The position numbers and the translations under genes were made by a program. Of a DNA stretch of 64,000 nt, positions 1-8,043 are shown one piece after another. Below the pieces are notes generated by a model. That model was given only the letters and a program-made list of their open reading frames with translations, was not told the origin of the DNA and ran no database searches. Position 1 is the stretch's first letter; every line of letters begins with the position of its first letter. Source of the stretch: Acerihabitans sp015654925 (GTDB taxonomy: Bacteria; Pseudomonadota; Gammaproteobacteria; Enterobacterales; Enterobacteriaceae); NCBI RefSeq assembly GCF_047324175.1, contig NZ_CP178732.1:1674001-1738000 (forward strand). The letters run 5' to 3'.

Positions 1-1
1 A

Positions 2-607
2 CTGAGCCATTTTATCGCATCCCTGGCGGCCATGGTGATCGTGCGCGGCCTGTGCATGATTATTACCCAGGGCACGCCGCTGTCGCTGTTTACCCTGCCG
101 GCCAGTTTTAAGTTTATCGGGCAGGGGTCGCTGTACGGCATCCCGTTCGTGATTATCCTATTCTTTATTCTGGTGGCGGCATTTGATTTCCTGCTGCGCA
201 AGGCGGCGGCGTTTCGCAAAGTGTTTTATACCGGCAGCAATGAGCGGGCCGCGGCCTATTCCGGTATCAGGGTGAATAAGATCAAGCTGATGGTGACCAT
301 CCTGACCTCCACGCTGGCGGGACTGGCCGGCATTATTTATATGGCCCGACTCGGGTCCGCCACGCCGACCTTCGGCGTCGGCATGGAGCTCAATGTGATT
401 GCGGCGGCGGTGATCGGCGGCGCCAGCCTCAAAGGGGGCACCGGCTCGATCCTGGGCGCGGTGCTGGGGGTGGCGCTGTTGTCCATCGTTACCAGTTCGT
501 TGATTTTGATTAATGTTTCGGTCTATTGGCAGGATTTGATCAAGGGCCTGATCCTGCTGGCGGCGGTATCAATGGACCACCTGATGAACAAATATCGTTC
601 CGCCTGA
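2..607 (+). CDS. Sugar ABC transporter permease, RbsC/AraH type (5' end cut off)
   Basis: C-terminal two thirds of an inner-membrane permease for a periplasmic-binding-protein-dependent sugar/polyol importer (BPD_transp_2 family). The frame is open from base 2, and the residues before the first ATG at 32 (LSHFIASLAA) match the family, so this is a gene cut by the window edge. Several hydrophobic helices are visible. The segment around bases 370-470, reading GVGMELNVIAAAVIGGASL followed by KGGTGSILGAVLG, is the conserved EAA-like loop of RbsC permeases. The SorC regulator starts 37 bp downstream, so it is probably the last transporter gene of the polyol operon that continues to 5821. The ATPase and binding protein should lie before the window. 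Family assignment is firm; the substrate is inferred from neighbours. Confidence 0.85.
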   Translation: MSHFIASLAAMVIVRGLCMIITQGTPLSLFTLPASFKFIGQGSLYGIPFVIILFFILVAAFDFLLRKAAAFRKVFYTGSNERAAAYSGIRVNKIKLMVTILTSTLAGLAGIIYMARLGSATPTFGVGMELNVIAAAVIGGASLKGGTGSILGAVLGVALLSIVTSSLILINVSVYWQDLIKGLILLAAVSMDHLMNKYRSA

Positions 608-644
608 TGTTCCATAACCTTCGTGTTCGCGGGAGCTAATGTAC

Positions 645-1655
645 ATGGATAATGATATCGAGTTACCGCCGTTTACCCTGACGCGCCAAATCTACCGGGT
701 GTTGGTGATGTATTACCAGGACGGGAAAAAACAGTCGGAAATCGCCGAGGCCACCCATTTATCGGTGGCCACCGTCAACCGCATGATCCGCCAGGGCAGG
801 GATTCCGGCATGGTGGAAATCACCATCAAATCGCCGTTTCTGTCCGCGCACCAACTGGAGCTCGACTTAGCGGCCATCGGCGCCCTGCAAGAGGTGGTGG
901 TGGCGCCGAATATCACCGGCGGCGAAGAGGGGGATTTACAAGTGGTGGGTGCGGCGGCGGCGGAGTTTTTGCTGGGCCGGGTCAAGGACGGCGACGTTAT
1001 TACCCTCACCGGCGGCAAAGGCGTCAGCGCCATGGTCGATGCCTTGTCGACCGCGCGCAAATACCGGGTGGAAGTGGTGCCGGCCCTGGGGTGCGTACAG
1101 GGCAAGCATTATACCGATGTCAATCACGTGGCGTCCGAGCTGGCGGCCAAACTCGGCGGCCGGGCGTATCAGATTCATGCGCCCCTGTTCGCCGATAACG
1201 AGGAGCAGCGCCGGATGCTGATGGAGATCAGCCAGGTGCACCAGGTGTTGCAGCAGGCGCGCGAAGCCGATATCGCCATTGTGGGTTTGGGGTCCATTCA
1301 CGCGTCCAGTTCCAGCTATTACGATCTTAACCCGTCGGCGCGCCACGCTTCGGACAGCGTGGAGTCCAGCGGGGCGTGCAGCGAACTGCTGGCGCATCTG
1401 CTGGACGCTCGGGGCCAGCCGGCCAGTTTTACCGATAACCAGCGGCTGGTCAGCTTGACCCTGGACGAACTGCGCCGCATTCCCTTTTCCTTTGCGGTGG
1501 CCGCGGGCAGCAATAAGGTGGAACCCGCCAGCAGCGTATTACGCGGCCGCTACCTCAAAGGCATGGTTACCGACGAGGCCACCGCCGCGGGGATTATCGA
1601 ATTATCCCAGCCATTGAGCCGCACGTTTAGCCGCACCGGGGAGAATCCGTCATGA
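645..1655 (+). CDS. SorC/DeoR-type sugar-responsive transcriptional regulator
   Basis: Cytoplasmic DNA-binding regulator of the SorC family (SorC, DeoR of Bacillus, LsrR, EryD), normally induced by a phosphorylated sugar. A winged HTH occupies roughly residues 15-50 (QSEIAEATHLSVATVNRMIR). A NagB-like sugar-phosphate-binding domain follows to the C-terminus, with typical segments DVITLTGGKGVSAMVD and ADIAIVGLGS. I chose the ATG at 645 because GGGAG at 631-635 is 9 nt upstream of it; the ATG at 639 would leave only 3 nt. The stop codon overlaps the next start (ATGA at 1652), so it is co-translated with the dehydrogenase. EryD, regulator of erythritol catabolism, belongs to the same family and neighbours the same enzyme types. 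It most likely controls its own operon. Confidence 0.85.
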   Translation: MDNDIELPPFTLTRQIYRVLVMYYQDGKKQSEIAEATHLSVATVNRMIRQGRDSGMVEITIKSPFLSAHQLELDLAAIGALQEVVVAPNITGGEEGDLQVVGAAAAEFLLGRVKDGDVITLTGGKGVSAMVDALSTARKYRVEVVPALGCVQGKHYTDVNHVASELAAKLGGRAYQIHAPLFADNEEQRRMLMEISQVHQVLQQAREADIAIVGLGSIHASSSSYYDLNPSARHASDSVESSGACSELLAHLLDARGQPASFTDNQRLVSLTLDELRRIPFSFAVAAGSNKVEPASSVLRGRYLKGMVTDEATAAGIIELSQPLSRTFSRTGENPS

Positions 1656-3412
1656 TCAACCGCGTTATATCCGGCCGCAGCCGCGCCGACCGCCTGGCCG
1701 AGCTGCGGCGCCGTACCGCTACGCCGGTGCTGATTGTCGGCGGCGGCATTAACGGCATCAGCACTTTTCGCGAGCTGGCGCTGCAGGGCATCCCGGCCAT
1801 CCTGGTGGAGCAGGAGGATTGGTGCCAGGCGGCCAGCGGGGCGCTGTCGCGCATGATCCACGGCGGATTGCGCTATCTGGAAACCGGTGAATTCGCCCTG
1901 GTGAAAGAGTCGGTGAACGAGCGCGATCGTTTGCTGAAAAACGCGCCGCATTATGTGCAGCCCCTGCGCACCACGGTGCCCATCGACTCGTATTGTTCCG
2001 GCCTGGTCAACGCCGGCAAACGTTTTTTCCGCCTGAGCGAACGGCCTTCGCGGCGCGGGGCGATGGTCATCAAGGCCGGCCTGACCCTCTACGATCTTTA
2101 TACCCGGGAAAACGGCTCCATGCCGCGCCACCATCTGGCGGGCGGCGGCGAGACCCGCCGCCTGTGGCCGGATTTCAACGACTGGGTCAAATGCAGCGCC
2201 ACCTATTATGACGCCTGGATTAATTATCCTGAACGGCTGGGGTACGAACTGATCGAAGACAGCGAACGCGCGAATCCGCAGGCGCTGGCGATTAATTATC
2301 TGGGCGTGGTGGGCGCGGCGGGCGGGCGGGTCACGCTGCGCGATATGTCCGGCGGCGAAACGTTTACCCTGGCGCCCCATGTGGTGGTCAACGCCACCGG
2401 CGCCTGGGTGGACCAGCTTAACGGCGTGCTCGCTCCCGGGCCGGGAAGCGCCAGGCTTATCGGCGGCACCAAAGGCTCCCATTTGATTATCCGCAGCCCC
2501 AAACTGTTGGCGGCATTGCAAGGCGGCATGGTGTATTACGAAAACCAGGAAGGACGGGTGTGTATTTTGTTTCCTTATTTCGGCAATGTGCTGGTGGGGT
2601 CGACGGATATCCGCACCGACGACCCCCTGGATACGATCTGCGCCGCCGATGAGCAACGCTATATTCTCGATTCCCTGCGTTTTGTGTTTCCCCATATCGC
2701 CATCGCCGACGAGGATATTCTCTATACCTTTTGCGGCATCCGGCCGCTGCCGCTCAGCGATACGGCGGTTAATGGCCGGATTTCCCGCAACCATTCGTTA
2801 AGGGTAATCGCCCCCGCGGCGGGCCGCGATTTCACTACCCTGTGCCTGATCGGCGGCAAATGGACCACGTTTCGCGCCTTTGGCGAACAGGCGGCGGATC
2901 GCGTATTGCAGCTGCTCGGCGAAAAACGCCGGGTTAGCACCACCGATCTGGCCATCGGCGGGGGACGGGATTTCCCGGCGGTCGGTGAACGCAAAGCCTG
3001 GGTCGCCCGGCTGGCGGCGCAATATCATCTGGAGGCCGCGCAGGCGGCGCGCTGGGCCGAGCGCTACGGCAGCCGGGTGGCCGCGCTGCTGGAATTCGCC
3101 GGCCAGTCCCCCGACCGGCCGTTGGATCACCATGCCGGTTATACCGTCAATGAGCTGCGCTGGCTGATCGCTAACGAACAGGTGGAGATGCCGGCGGATT
3201 TGCTGGTACGCCGCACCGCCATGGCGATTTCCGGCCGGCTGACCCCGGCGCTGGCGGCGGAAGTCACCGCGCTGCTCGCCGCCGAGCGCGGCTGGAGCGA
3301 GACCCTGGCGCGGGAAAACCTGCGTTTGACCATTGAACAATTGGCGCAGCGGCACGGTCTGGCCAAGCTTGCCGCATCAGTCGCCGAGGGAGAAACCTAT
3401 GACCACCCGTAA
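1652..3412 (+). CDS. FAD-dependent polyol-phosphate dehydrogenase, GlpD/EryB-like
   Basis: Flavoprotein of the glycerol-3-phosphate dehydrogenase family (DAO fold, membrane-associated), 586 aa. The N-terminal dinucleotide site reads VLIVGGGINGISTFRE (about residues 27-42), followed by the family block SRMIHGGLRYLETGEF. The C-terminal DAO_C domain is present and makes the protein longer than E. coli GlpD (about 500 aa). It overlaps SorC by 4 bp and the aldolase by 14 bp, so it is part of a tight operon. Because glpABC is encoded elsewhere in the window and this gene sits with a SorC regulator and an FGGY kinase, I infer a polyol-phosphate substrate like that of EryB (erythritol-phosphate dehydrogenase) rather than glycerol 3-phosphate. 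Annotation as plain glpD would be misleading, though glycerol-3-phosphate activity cannot be excluded. Confidence 0.8.
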   Translation: MINRVISGRSRADRLAELRRRTATPVLIVGGGINGISTFRELALQGIPAILVEQEDWCQAASGALSRMIHGGLRYLETGEFALVKESVNERDRLLKNAPHYVQPLRTTVPIDSYCSGLVNAGKRFFRLSERPSRRGAMVIKAGLTLYDLYTRENGSMPRHHLAGGGETRRLWPDFNDWVKCSATYYDAWINYPERLGYELIEDSERANPQALAINYLGVVGAAGGRVTLRDMSGGETFTLAPHVVVNATGAWVDQLNGVLAPGPGSARLIGGTKGSHLIIRSPKLLAALQGGMVYYENQEGRVCILFPYFGNVLVGSTDIRTDDPLDTICAADEQRYILDSLRFVFPHIAIADEDILYTFCGIRPLPLSDTAVNGRISRNHSLRVIAPAAGRDFTTLCLIGGKWTTFRAFGEQAADRVLQLLGEKRRVSTTDLAIGGGRDFPAVGERKAWVARLAAQYHLEAAQAARWAERYGSRVAALLEFAGQSPDRPLDHHAGYTVNELRWLIANEQVEMPADLLVRRTAMAISGRLTPALAAEVTALLAAERGWSETLARENLRLTIEQLAQRHGLAKLAASVAEGETYDHP

Positions 3413-4238
3413 AGTCAGAATGAATCGCCTGTTCCGCCAGGGCAAGTGTTTGGATGTGGCCATCGATCACGGTATCGCCAATGAGCCGGATTTTTTGGTC
3501 GGCCTGGAAGATATGGGCGCGGTGATGACGCAGCTTATCGCCGCCGGGCCGGATGCCATCCAGGTGAATTTCGGCCAGGCGGATCTTTTGCAATACGCCG
3601 CGGCGCCGGATAAGCCGGCGCTGGTGATGCGCGCCGACGTGGGCAACGCCTATAACACCGCTCGGCACCGGGAAATGTGGGCGGTGCTGCATAATCCGGA
3701 GGAGCCGATCCTGGCCGCCTTGCAGATGGACGCCGTCGCGGTGGTGGTCAATCTGTATATGATCCCCGACGAGCCGGGAATTTTCCGCCAATGCGTGGAA
3801 AATATCGGCCGCCTGCGCCATGCCTGCGATAAATACGCCATGCCCCTGATGATAGAACCGCTGGTGATGGCGCCTCCCGGCAAGGGCAATGCCTATGTTT
3901 CCCTGGGGGATGTGGAAAAAATGGTGCCGCTGGTGCGCCTGGCGCGGGAATTGGGCGCGGATATCGTCAAGGCCGATCCGACGGAGCGGGTAGAGGATTT
4001 CCACCGGGTGGTGGAAGCGGCCCGCTGCCCGACCCTGGTGCGGGGCGGGGGCAAAGACGCGCTGGAAAGCGTGCTGAATAAAAGCGCTGCGCTGATGAGC
4101 CAGGGGGCCGCGGGCATGGTTTATGGCCGTAATGTGTATCAGCACAGTAATCCGTCGCGGGTGGTCAAGGCCCTGATGGCGATTATCCACCAGGGCGCCG
4201 ACGGGCCGCGGGCGCTGGAAATCTACCGCCGGCCCTGA
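3399..4238 (+). CDS. Class I aldolase of the DhnA/LsrF (DeoC-like) family
   Basis: TIM-barrel Schiff-base aldolase, 279 aa from the ATG at 3399, which has GAGGGAG a few bases upstream and overlaps the dehydrogenase stop by 14 bp. A longer frame back to 3333 lies inside the upstream gene and is unlikely. Family motifs: DVAIDHG near residues 19-25, MRADVGNAY around 77-85, EPLVMAPPGKG around 153-163, and the strand GADIVKADPTE, where K191 is the likely Schiff-base lysine. A phosphate-binding GGG follows near 216-218. DhnA-type enzymes cleave ketose phosphates (fructose 1,6-bisphosphate) or act in AI-2 processing (LsrF). In this operon it probably acts after the kinase and the FAD dehydrogenase, cleaving a ketose phosphate to DHAP and an aldehyde; that step is inference. 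Confidence 0.8.
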   Translation: MTTRKVRMNRLFRQGKCLDVAIDHGIANEPDFLVGLEDMGAVMTQLIAAGPDAIQVNFGQADLLQYAAAPDKPALVMRADVGNAYNTARHREMWAVLHNPEEPILAALQMDAVAVVVNLYMIPDEPGIFRQCVENIGRLRHACDKYAMPLMIEPLVMAPPGKGNAYVSLGDVEKMVPLVRLARELGADIVKADPTERVEDFHRVVEAARCPTLVRGGGKDALESVLNKSAALMSQGAAGMVYGRNVYQHSNPSRVVKALMAIIHQGADGPRALEIYRRP

Positions 4239-4297
4239 GCCTGGCCCGGCGCTTAAGTGGTGCGCCGATCGTTGCATCCTCTATTGGGAGAAGAGAT

Positions 4298-5821
4298 ATG
4301 GTCGACTGTCTGCTGGGTATCGATGCCGGTAATACGATGATAAAAGCGGTCCTGTTCGATCTGCACGGGCGGGTATTGGGCGTGGGGGAATGCGGCGGCA
4401 CCACCCGCCAGCCCAGCCCCGGTTATGCCGAGCGTTCTCTGGACGAAATTTATCGCGGGGCCAGCCAGGCCATCCGCGACAGCCTGGCGCGGGCCGGGGT
4501 ACGACCCGGGCAGGTGCTCGCCGTCGGCGCGGCCGGGCATGGCAACGGGCTATACGCCGTGGACCGGCGCGGCCAGCCGCTGATTGGTATTCAGTCCATC
4601 GATGGCCGCGCGTTTGCCCGGGTGAGGGAACTGGAGCAGCAGGGTTTAGGCGAGGCCATTTACCGGCGTTCGCTGCAAAAGCCCTGGGCGGCGGCGACCC
4701 CGGTGCTGCTCAGCTGGCTCAAACGCCATCACGCCGATCTGTTTGGCCGCATCGGTACGGTGCTGTTCGCCAAAGACGCGATCAGCCATTTTTTAACCGG
4801 CGTGGCCTCAAGCGATGTTTCGGATGCGGCCGGCTCCGGTTTAATCAACTATGCCATGCGCGGTTACGATCCCGAGCTGATGGCGCTCTACGATTTGGCC
4901 GACGCCATGCCGCTGTTGCCCCGGCTGCGGGAATCCTGCGATATTATGGGTTATGTGACCCCGGACGCCGCCCGGCTCACCGGCCTGCCAGCCGGCATCC
5001 CGGTGGTGGCGGGCATCTTTGACGTAGTGGCCAGCGCCGTGGGGTCGGGGGTGGTGCATACCGGCGACGCGTCCATTGTCGCCGGCACCTGGAGCATTAA
5101 CCAGGTGGTGGTTGACGCCCCGGACTACCGGCGCCCGGTATTTATGAATTCCATTATCGAACGCGACCGGTATATGGCCATCGAAGCCAGCGCCACGTCC
5201 GCCGCCAATCTGGACTGGTTTGTGCGCGAGCTGCAGGACGGGCAGGACGGCGGCGGCGCCGAACGGTGCAGCAGCGCGGTGGCCGGGGTTAAACCCGGCC
5301 CGCATTTGCCGCTGTATCATCCTTATCTTTATTCCGGACGCAAAGAGGGGCCGGCGAAAGCCGGTTTCTACGGGCTGAATGGCTGGCATACCCGCGCCGA
5401 TATGCTCTATGCGCTATTTGAAGGGGTGACATTTGCCCACCGCGCCCATATCGATCGCCTGCGCGCCGCCGGTATCCCTTTTACCCAGGCGACCCTGTCG
5501 GGGGGCGGGGCGCGCAGTTGCGTCTGGCCGCAAATGTTCGCCAACGCCCTGGGCATCCCTATCCGGGTATCGGAGTGTACCGAAACCGGCGCGCTGGGAG
5601 CGGCGATTTGCGCCGGGGTCGGGGTCGGGGTATGGCGCGATATGTCGGCGGGGGCCGCGCAGGCGGTGCAGCTTAATCCGGGGCTGTTTGTCCCCGACGA
5701 GGAATTGCATGCTTTCCATAGCGCCCGCTACCGGTTATTTAAACAACTGGAACTGGCGATGAGCGCCCTGTGGCTGGCCCAGGCCGACGCCCCGCCAGCC
5801 GCCGCCGATTCCCTGCCTTGA
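4298..5821 (+). CDS. FGGY-family carbohydrate/polyol kinase
   Basis: ATP-dependent kinase of the FGGY family (xylulokinase, EryA, LyxK relatives), 507 aa, normal length. The N-terminal phosphate loop reads LLGIDAGNTMIKAVLFD. The catalytic base is probably D242 in GIFDVVASAVGSG, and the C-terminal ATP-binding block is LSGGGARSCVWPQMFAN with GALGAAICAG. A good ribosome site (GGGAGAAGAG) precedes the ATG. It is the last gene of the operon, 59 bp after the aldolase. Kinase, FAD polyol-phosphate dehydrogenase and aldolase form a plausible route: polyol to polyol phosphate, then ketose phosphate, then DHAP plus aldehyde. The exact sugar cannot be read from the sequence. Confidence 0.85.
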   Translation: MVDCLLGIDAGNTMIKAVLFDLHGRVLGVGECGGTTRQPSPGYAERSLDEIYRGASQAIRDSLARAGVRPGQVLAVGAAGHGNGLYAVDRRGQPLIGIQSIDGRAFARVRELEQQGLGEAIYRRSLQKPWAAATPVLLSWLKRHHADLFGRIGTVLFAKDAISHFLTGVASSDVSDAAGSGLINYAMRGYDPELMALYDLADAMPLLPRLRESCDIMGYVTPDAARLTGLPAGIPVVAGIFDVVASAVGSGVVHTGDASIVAGTWSINQVVVDAPDYRRPVFMNSIIERDRYMAIEASATSAANLDWFVRELQDGQDGGGAERCSSAVAGVKPGPHLPLYHPYLYSGRKEGPAKAGFYGLNGWHTRADMLYALFEGVTFAHRAHIDRLRAAGIPFTQATLSGGGARSCVWPQMFANALGIPIRVSECTETGALGAAICAGVGVGVWRDMSAGAAQAVQLNPGLFVPDEELHAFHSARYRLFKQLELAMSALWLAQADAPPAAADSLP

Positions 5822-5908
5822 TGGTTATGGCCTGGCCTGGGAAAGGGGCGGCGGGCGCGGAAAGTTCTGCTACCCTTCAAGGAAAGATCAACTCGGGACC
5901 CGCTTGCC

Positions 5909-7603
5909 ATGTTTAACAATCTCGCAGTCTGCCAGGCAGTATTAAACGCATTGCCTGACGCCACTTTTTTAAAGGATCGCCAGTACCGGCTGGTGTTTTT
6001 AAATCGCAAAGCGTGCGAATTGTTTGGTAAAAGCGCGGCTGAAATGATCGGCCAGACCGCCCTGGACGATCTTGATGCCCGGTTGGTGGCCCATATTTTG
6101 GATCGGGATCGTTTTGTGATGGAAACCGGCGAACCGGTGGCGTTCGAAGAGCAATTGGTTACCCCGACCAATGAAACCCTGTCGTTTATCGTCCGCAGCT
6201 CGCGGATTTTCCTGCAGTCGGAACCCTATTTGCTGGTGACGCTCAATGATATTTCCGAATTGCGCGCCTCGGAGGCCCAAACGCGCTATTTGGCCTATCA
6301 CGATATTCTCACCGGCTTGCACAACCGCACCGCGCTGTACGAGCAGCTCAATCAGGTGGTGGTGCCCGCCGCCGCACAGGACGGCGCGGCCGGCGGGATG
6401 CTGTTGCTGATGGATCTGGATGGTTTTAAAAATATCAACGACACCTACGGGCATCCGGCCGGGGATTTTGTGTTGAGCGAGTTCGCCCGCCGCTTACAGG
6501 GGGTGGCGCCGCAGGAAAGCCTGGTGGCCAGGATGGGCGGCGATGAATTCTCCCTGCTGATCCGGGCGGCTTTATCCCGGCAGGCGGCCGATACCCTGTG
6601 CGAGAGCATCGTCAAACTGACCCAGTCCCCCTTCACCCTGATCGGCGCGTCGCCCTTTGTCACGGTGTCCGTGGGCGCGACTTTTATCGGCCCGTCCGCC
6701 ATTACCGCCGGCGAGCTGCTGCGCAAGGCCGACGCCGCGCTGTATGAGGCAAAACGGCTGGGCAAAAACGTGCACTGTTTTTACTCCGAGTCCCTTGATG
6801 CCAGCCTGACCAGCAAACGGCGCATGGAAAAAGCGCTGGCGCTGGCGCTCTCCTCCGGGCGGGATATTTCGTGCGCCTATCAGCCCCTGATCCGCTCGGC
6901 GGATAATCAAATCATCGGCGTGGAAGCGCTGGCGCGCTGGGAGGATAAGGAGCTGGGCGAAATTTCTCCGGTACAGTTTGTGGCCCTGGCGGAGGAAACG
7001 GGGCTGATCATTCCGCTGGGGAAATTTATATTGCGCCAGGCCTGCCGCGAAATGCTGCGCTGGACCGATTTATCGGTCTCGGTGAACGTCTCGCCCATTC
7101 AACTGCGGGACCGCGGTTTTGCGCGCATGGTGCTCGATCTGCTGGCCGAGGAGCGGTTCGCGCCGGAGCGCCTTGAGCTGGAACTGACCGAAACGGCGAT
7201 CATGAATTCCGATGCCAATAGCAAAGCGCAATTGGTGATATTGCGCCAGGCGGGGGTGCGGATTTCCCTGGATGATTTCGGCACCGGCTATTCCAGCCTG
7301 AGCCTGTTGAAAGATATCGTGGTGGACAGCGTTAAAATCGATCGTTCATTTGTGCAGTTCGTTACCCAGTTGAAAGACACCGCGGCCATCGTTACGGCGG
7401 TATCCAACCTGGGGGTAAAACTCAATTTGCAGGTGATTGCCGAAGGCGTGGAAACGGCGGAGCAAAAGCAGTTTCTGGTGGATGCCGGCTGCACGCAAAT
7501 GCAGGGCTTTTTATTTTCCAAACCCCTGGCGCAGGAAAAACTGGCCGCCTTGTTCGAGGATATTGCCCGCAACCCCGGGCCGGACGCCAACCCAACCGCC
7601 TAA
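5909..7603 (+). CDS. PAS-GGDEF-EAL protein (cyclic-di-GMP turnover)
   Basis: Cytoplasmic signalling protein, 564 aa, no membrane helix. Domains in order: PAS (about residues 5-120, ending before LRASEAQTRYLAYHD), GGDEF (about 130-290) and EAL (about 310-555). The diguanylate cyclase signature is intact (ARMGGDEFSLL). The phosphodiesterase signature is also intact: EALARW, ELTETAIM, DDFGTGYSS and IAEGVET. The sequence therefore does not show which activity dominates; the PAS domain probably senses a small ligand or redox state. It stands alone between the kinase and mazE. GGDEF-EAL proteins are common in Enterobacterales, and no specific orthologue is claimed. Confidence 0.9.
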   Translation: MFNNLAVCQAVLNALPDATFLKDRQYRLVFLNRKACELFGKSAAEMIGQTALDDLDARLVAHILDRDRFVMETGEPVAFEEQLVTPTNETLSFIVRSSRIFLQSEPYLLVTLNDISELRASEAQTRYLAYHDILTGLHNRTALYEQLNQVVVPAAAQDGAAGGMLLLMDLDGFKNINDTYGHPAGDFVLSEFARRLQGVAPQESLVARMGGDEFSLLIRAALSRQAADTLCESIVKLTQSPFTLIGASPFVTVSVGATFIGPSAITAGELLRKADAALYEAKRLGKNVHCFYSESLDASLTSKRRMEKALALALSSGRDISCAYQPLIRSADNQIIGVEALARWEDKELGEISPVQFVALAEETGLIIPLGKFILRQACREMLRWTDLSVSVNVSPIQLRDRGFARMVLDLLAEERFAPERLELELTETAIMNSDANSKAQLVILRQAGVRISLDDFGTGYSSLSLLKDIVVDSVKIDRSFVQFVTQLKDTAAIVTAVSNLGVKLNLQVIAEGVETAEQKQFLVDAGCTQMQGFLFSKPLAQEKLAALFEDIARNPGPDANPTA

Positions 7604-7644
7604 CGCAATGCCATTTGAACTCATTGCCATGGCCATACGTGCAT

Positions 7645-7663
7645 GTCTACTCATTGTAGATAC
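7645..7663. promoter_or_regulatory. MazE-type operator (inverted repeat)
   Basis: Inverted repeat TCTAC-N5-GTAGA about 25 bp before mazE. The reverse strand reads GTATCTACAATGAGTAGAC, closely matching the alternating palindrome that MazE/MazEF bind in the E. coli mazEF promoter (GTATCTACAATGTAGAT). Probable autoregulation site for the antitoxin downstream. Confidence 0.5.
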
Positions 7664-7687
7664 TAATCATACCCGCGGGAGAAAACC

Positions 7688-7936
7688 ATGCACGCCCGGG
7701 CTGTGTTGCAAAAATGGGGCAACAGCATTGCGCTGCGCCTGTCAGGCAATCTTAAAACAATACCGCATTTCGAGGCGGGAGACACGGTGGATATTGAGAT
7801 CGGCGAGCAAGGGCTGACGATCCGCAAGGCGGTCAAACCCCGGTTTACCGAAGCGGATTTGCTGCTGGGTCTCACCCCCCACGCGGCTCACGCCGATGAG
7901 CATATTACCCCCGCCGGCAGGGAACTGGACTTTTGA
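7688..7936 (+). CDS. mazE: MazE-family antitoxin (AbrB/SpoVT fold), orphan
   Basis: Antitoxin of the MazE/ChpS/PemI type, 82 aa. The N-terminal DNA-binding swapped-hairpin domain is recognisable from LQKWGNSIALRL (family pattern KRWGNS.AVRI) to GLTIRKAV at about residues 7-48. A disordered acidic tail that would bind the toxin follows, ending HITPAGRELDF. GGGAG precedes the ATG. A full toxin gene would normally overlap the stop codon; here only a short MazF-like stub follows, and then fabV ends on the opposite strand. The antitoxin itself looks intact, so it may persist as a stand-alone repressor or as an anti-toxin against related systems. Confidence 0.75.
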   Translation: MHARAVLQKWGNSIALRLSGNLKTIPHFEAGDTVDIEIGEQGLTIRKAVKPRFTEADLLLGLTPHAAHADEHITPAGRELDF

Positions 7937-8037
7937 CATTTATCCCTAAACGCGGCGATATTTGCTGGCGAGGTAATCGAAGGGGCGCCGGCCGGAACCG
8001 GAGCATGCTGCCGGCGGTTAACGCCGGCAGCATGTAA
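7933..8037 (+). pseudogene. Remnant of a MazF-type toxin gene
   Basis: Starting at the TTG that overlaps the mazE stop (TTGA), the frame reads TFIPKRGDICW. This matches the start of MazF/PemK toxins (pattern Y.P.RGDIVW) in the expected -1 overlap position. After W12 family similarity ends, and the frame stops at 8037. Only 6 bp then remain before the end of fabV on the other strand. The bulk of the roughly 110-residue toxin is gone, so I read this as a deletion remnant. Some doubt remains because only eleven residues match. Confidence 0.5.
8004..8034. terminator. Perfect 13-bp hairpin between mazE/F remnant and fabV
   Basis: CATGCTGCCGGCG and its exact reverse complement are separated by GTTAA. 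It lies 10 bp past the fabV stop (minus strand) and inside the MazF remnant. There is no T run on either side, so it could be a terminator for fabV, a 3'-end stabiliser or part of a decayed element. Confidence 0.5.
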
Positions 8038-8043
8038 AACCTA

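Noticed and set aside
1652..3412. Simple aerobic glpD
   Set aside because: Operon context (SorC, FGGY kinase, aldolase) and extended length argue for a polyol-phosphate enzyme, although glycerol-3-phosphate activity cannot be excluded.
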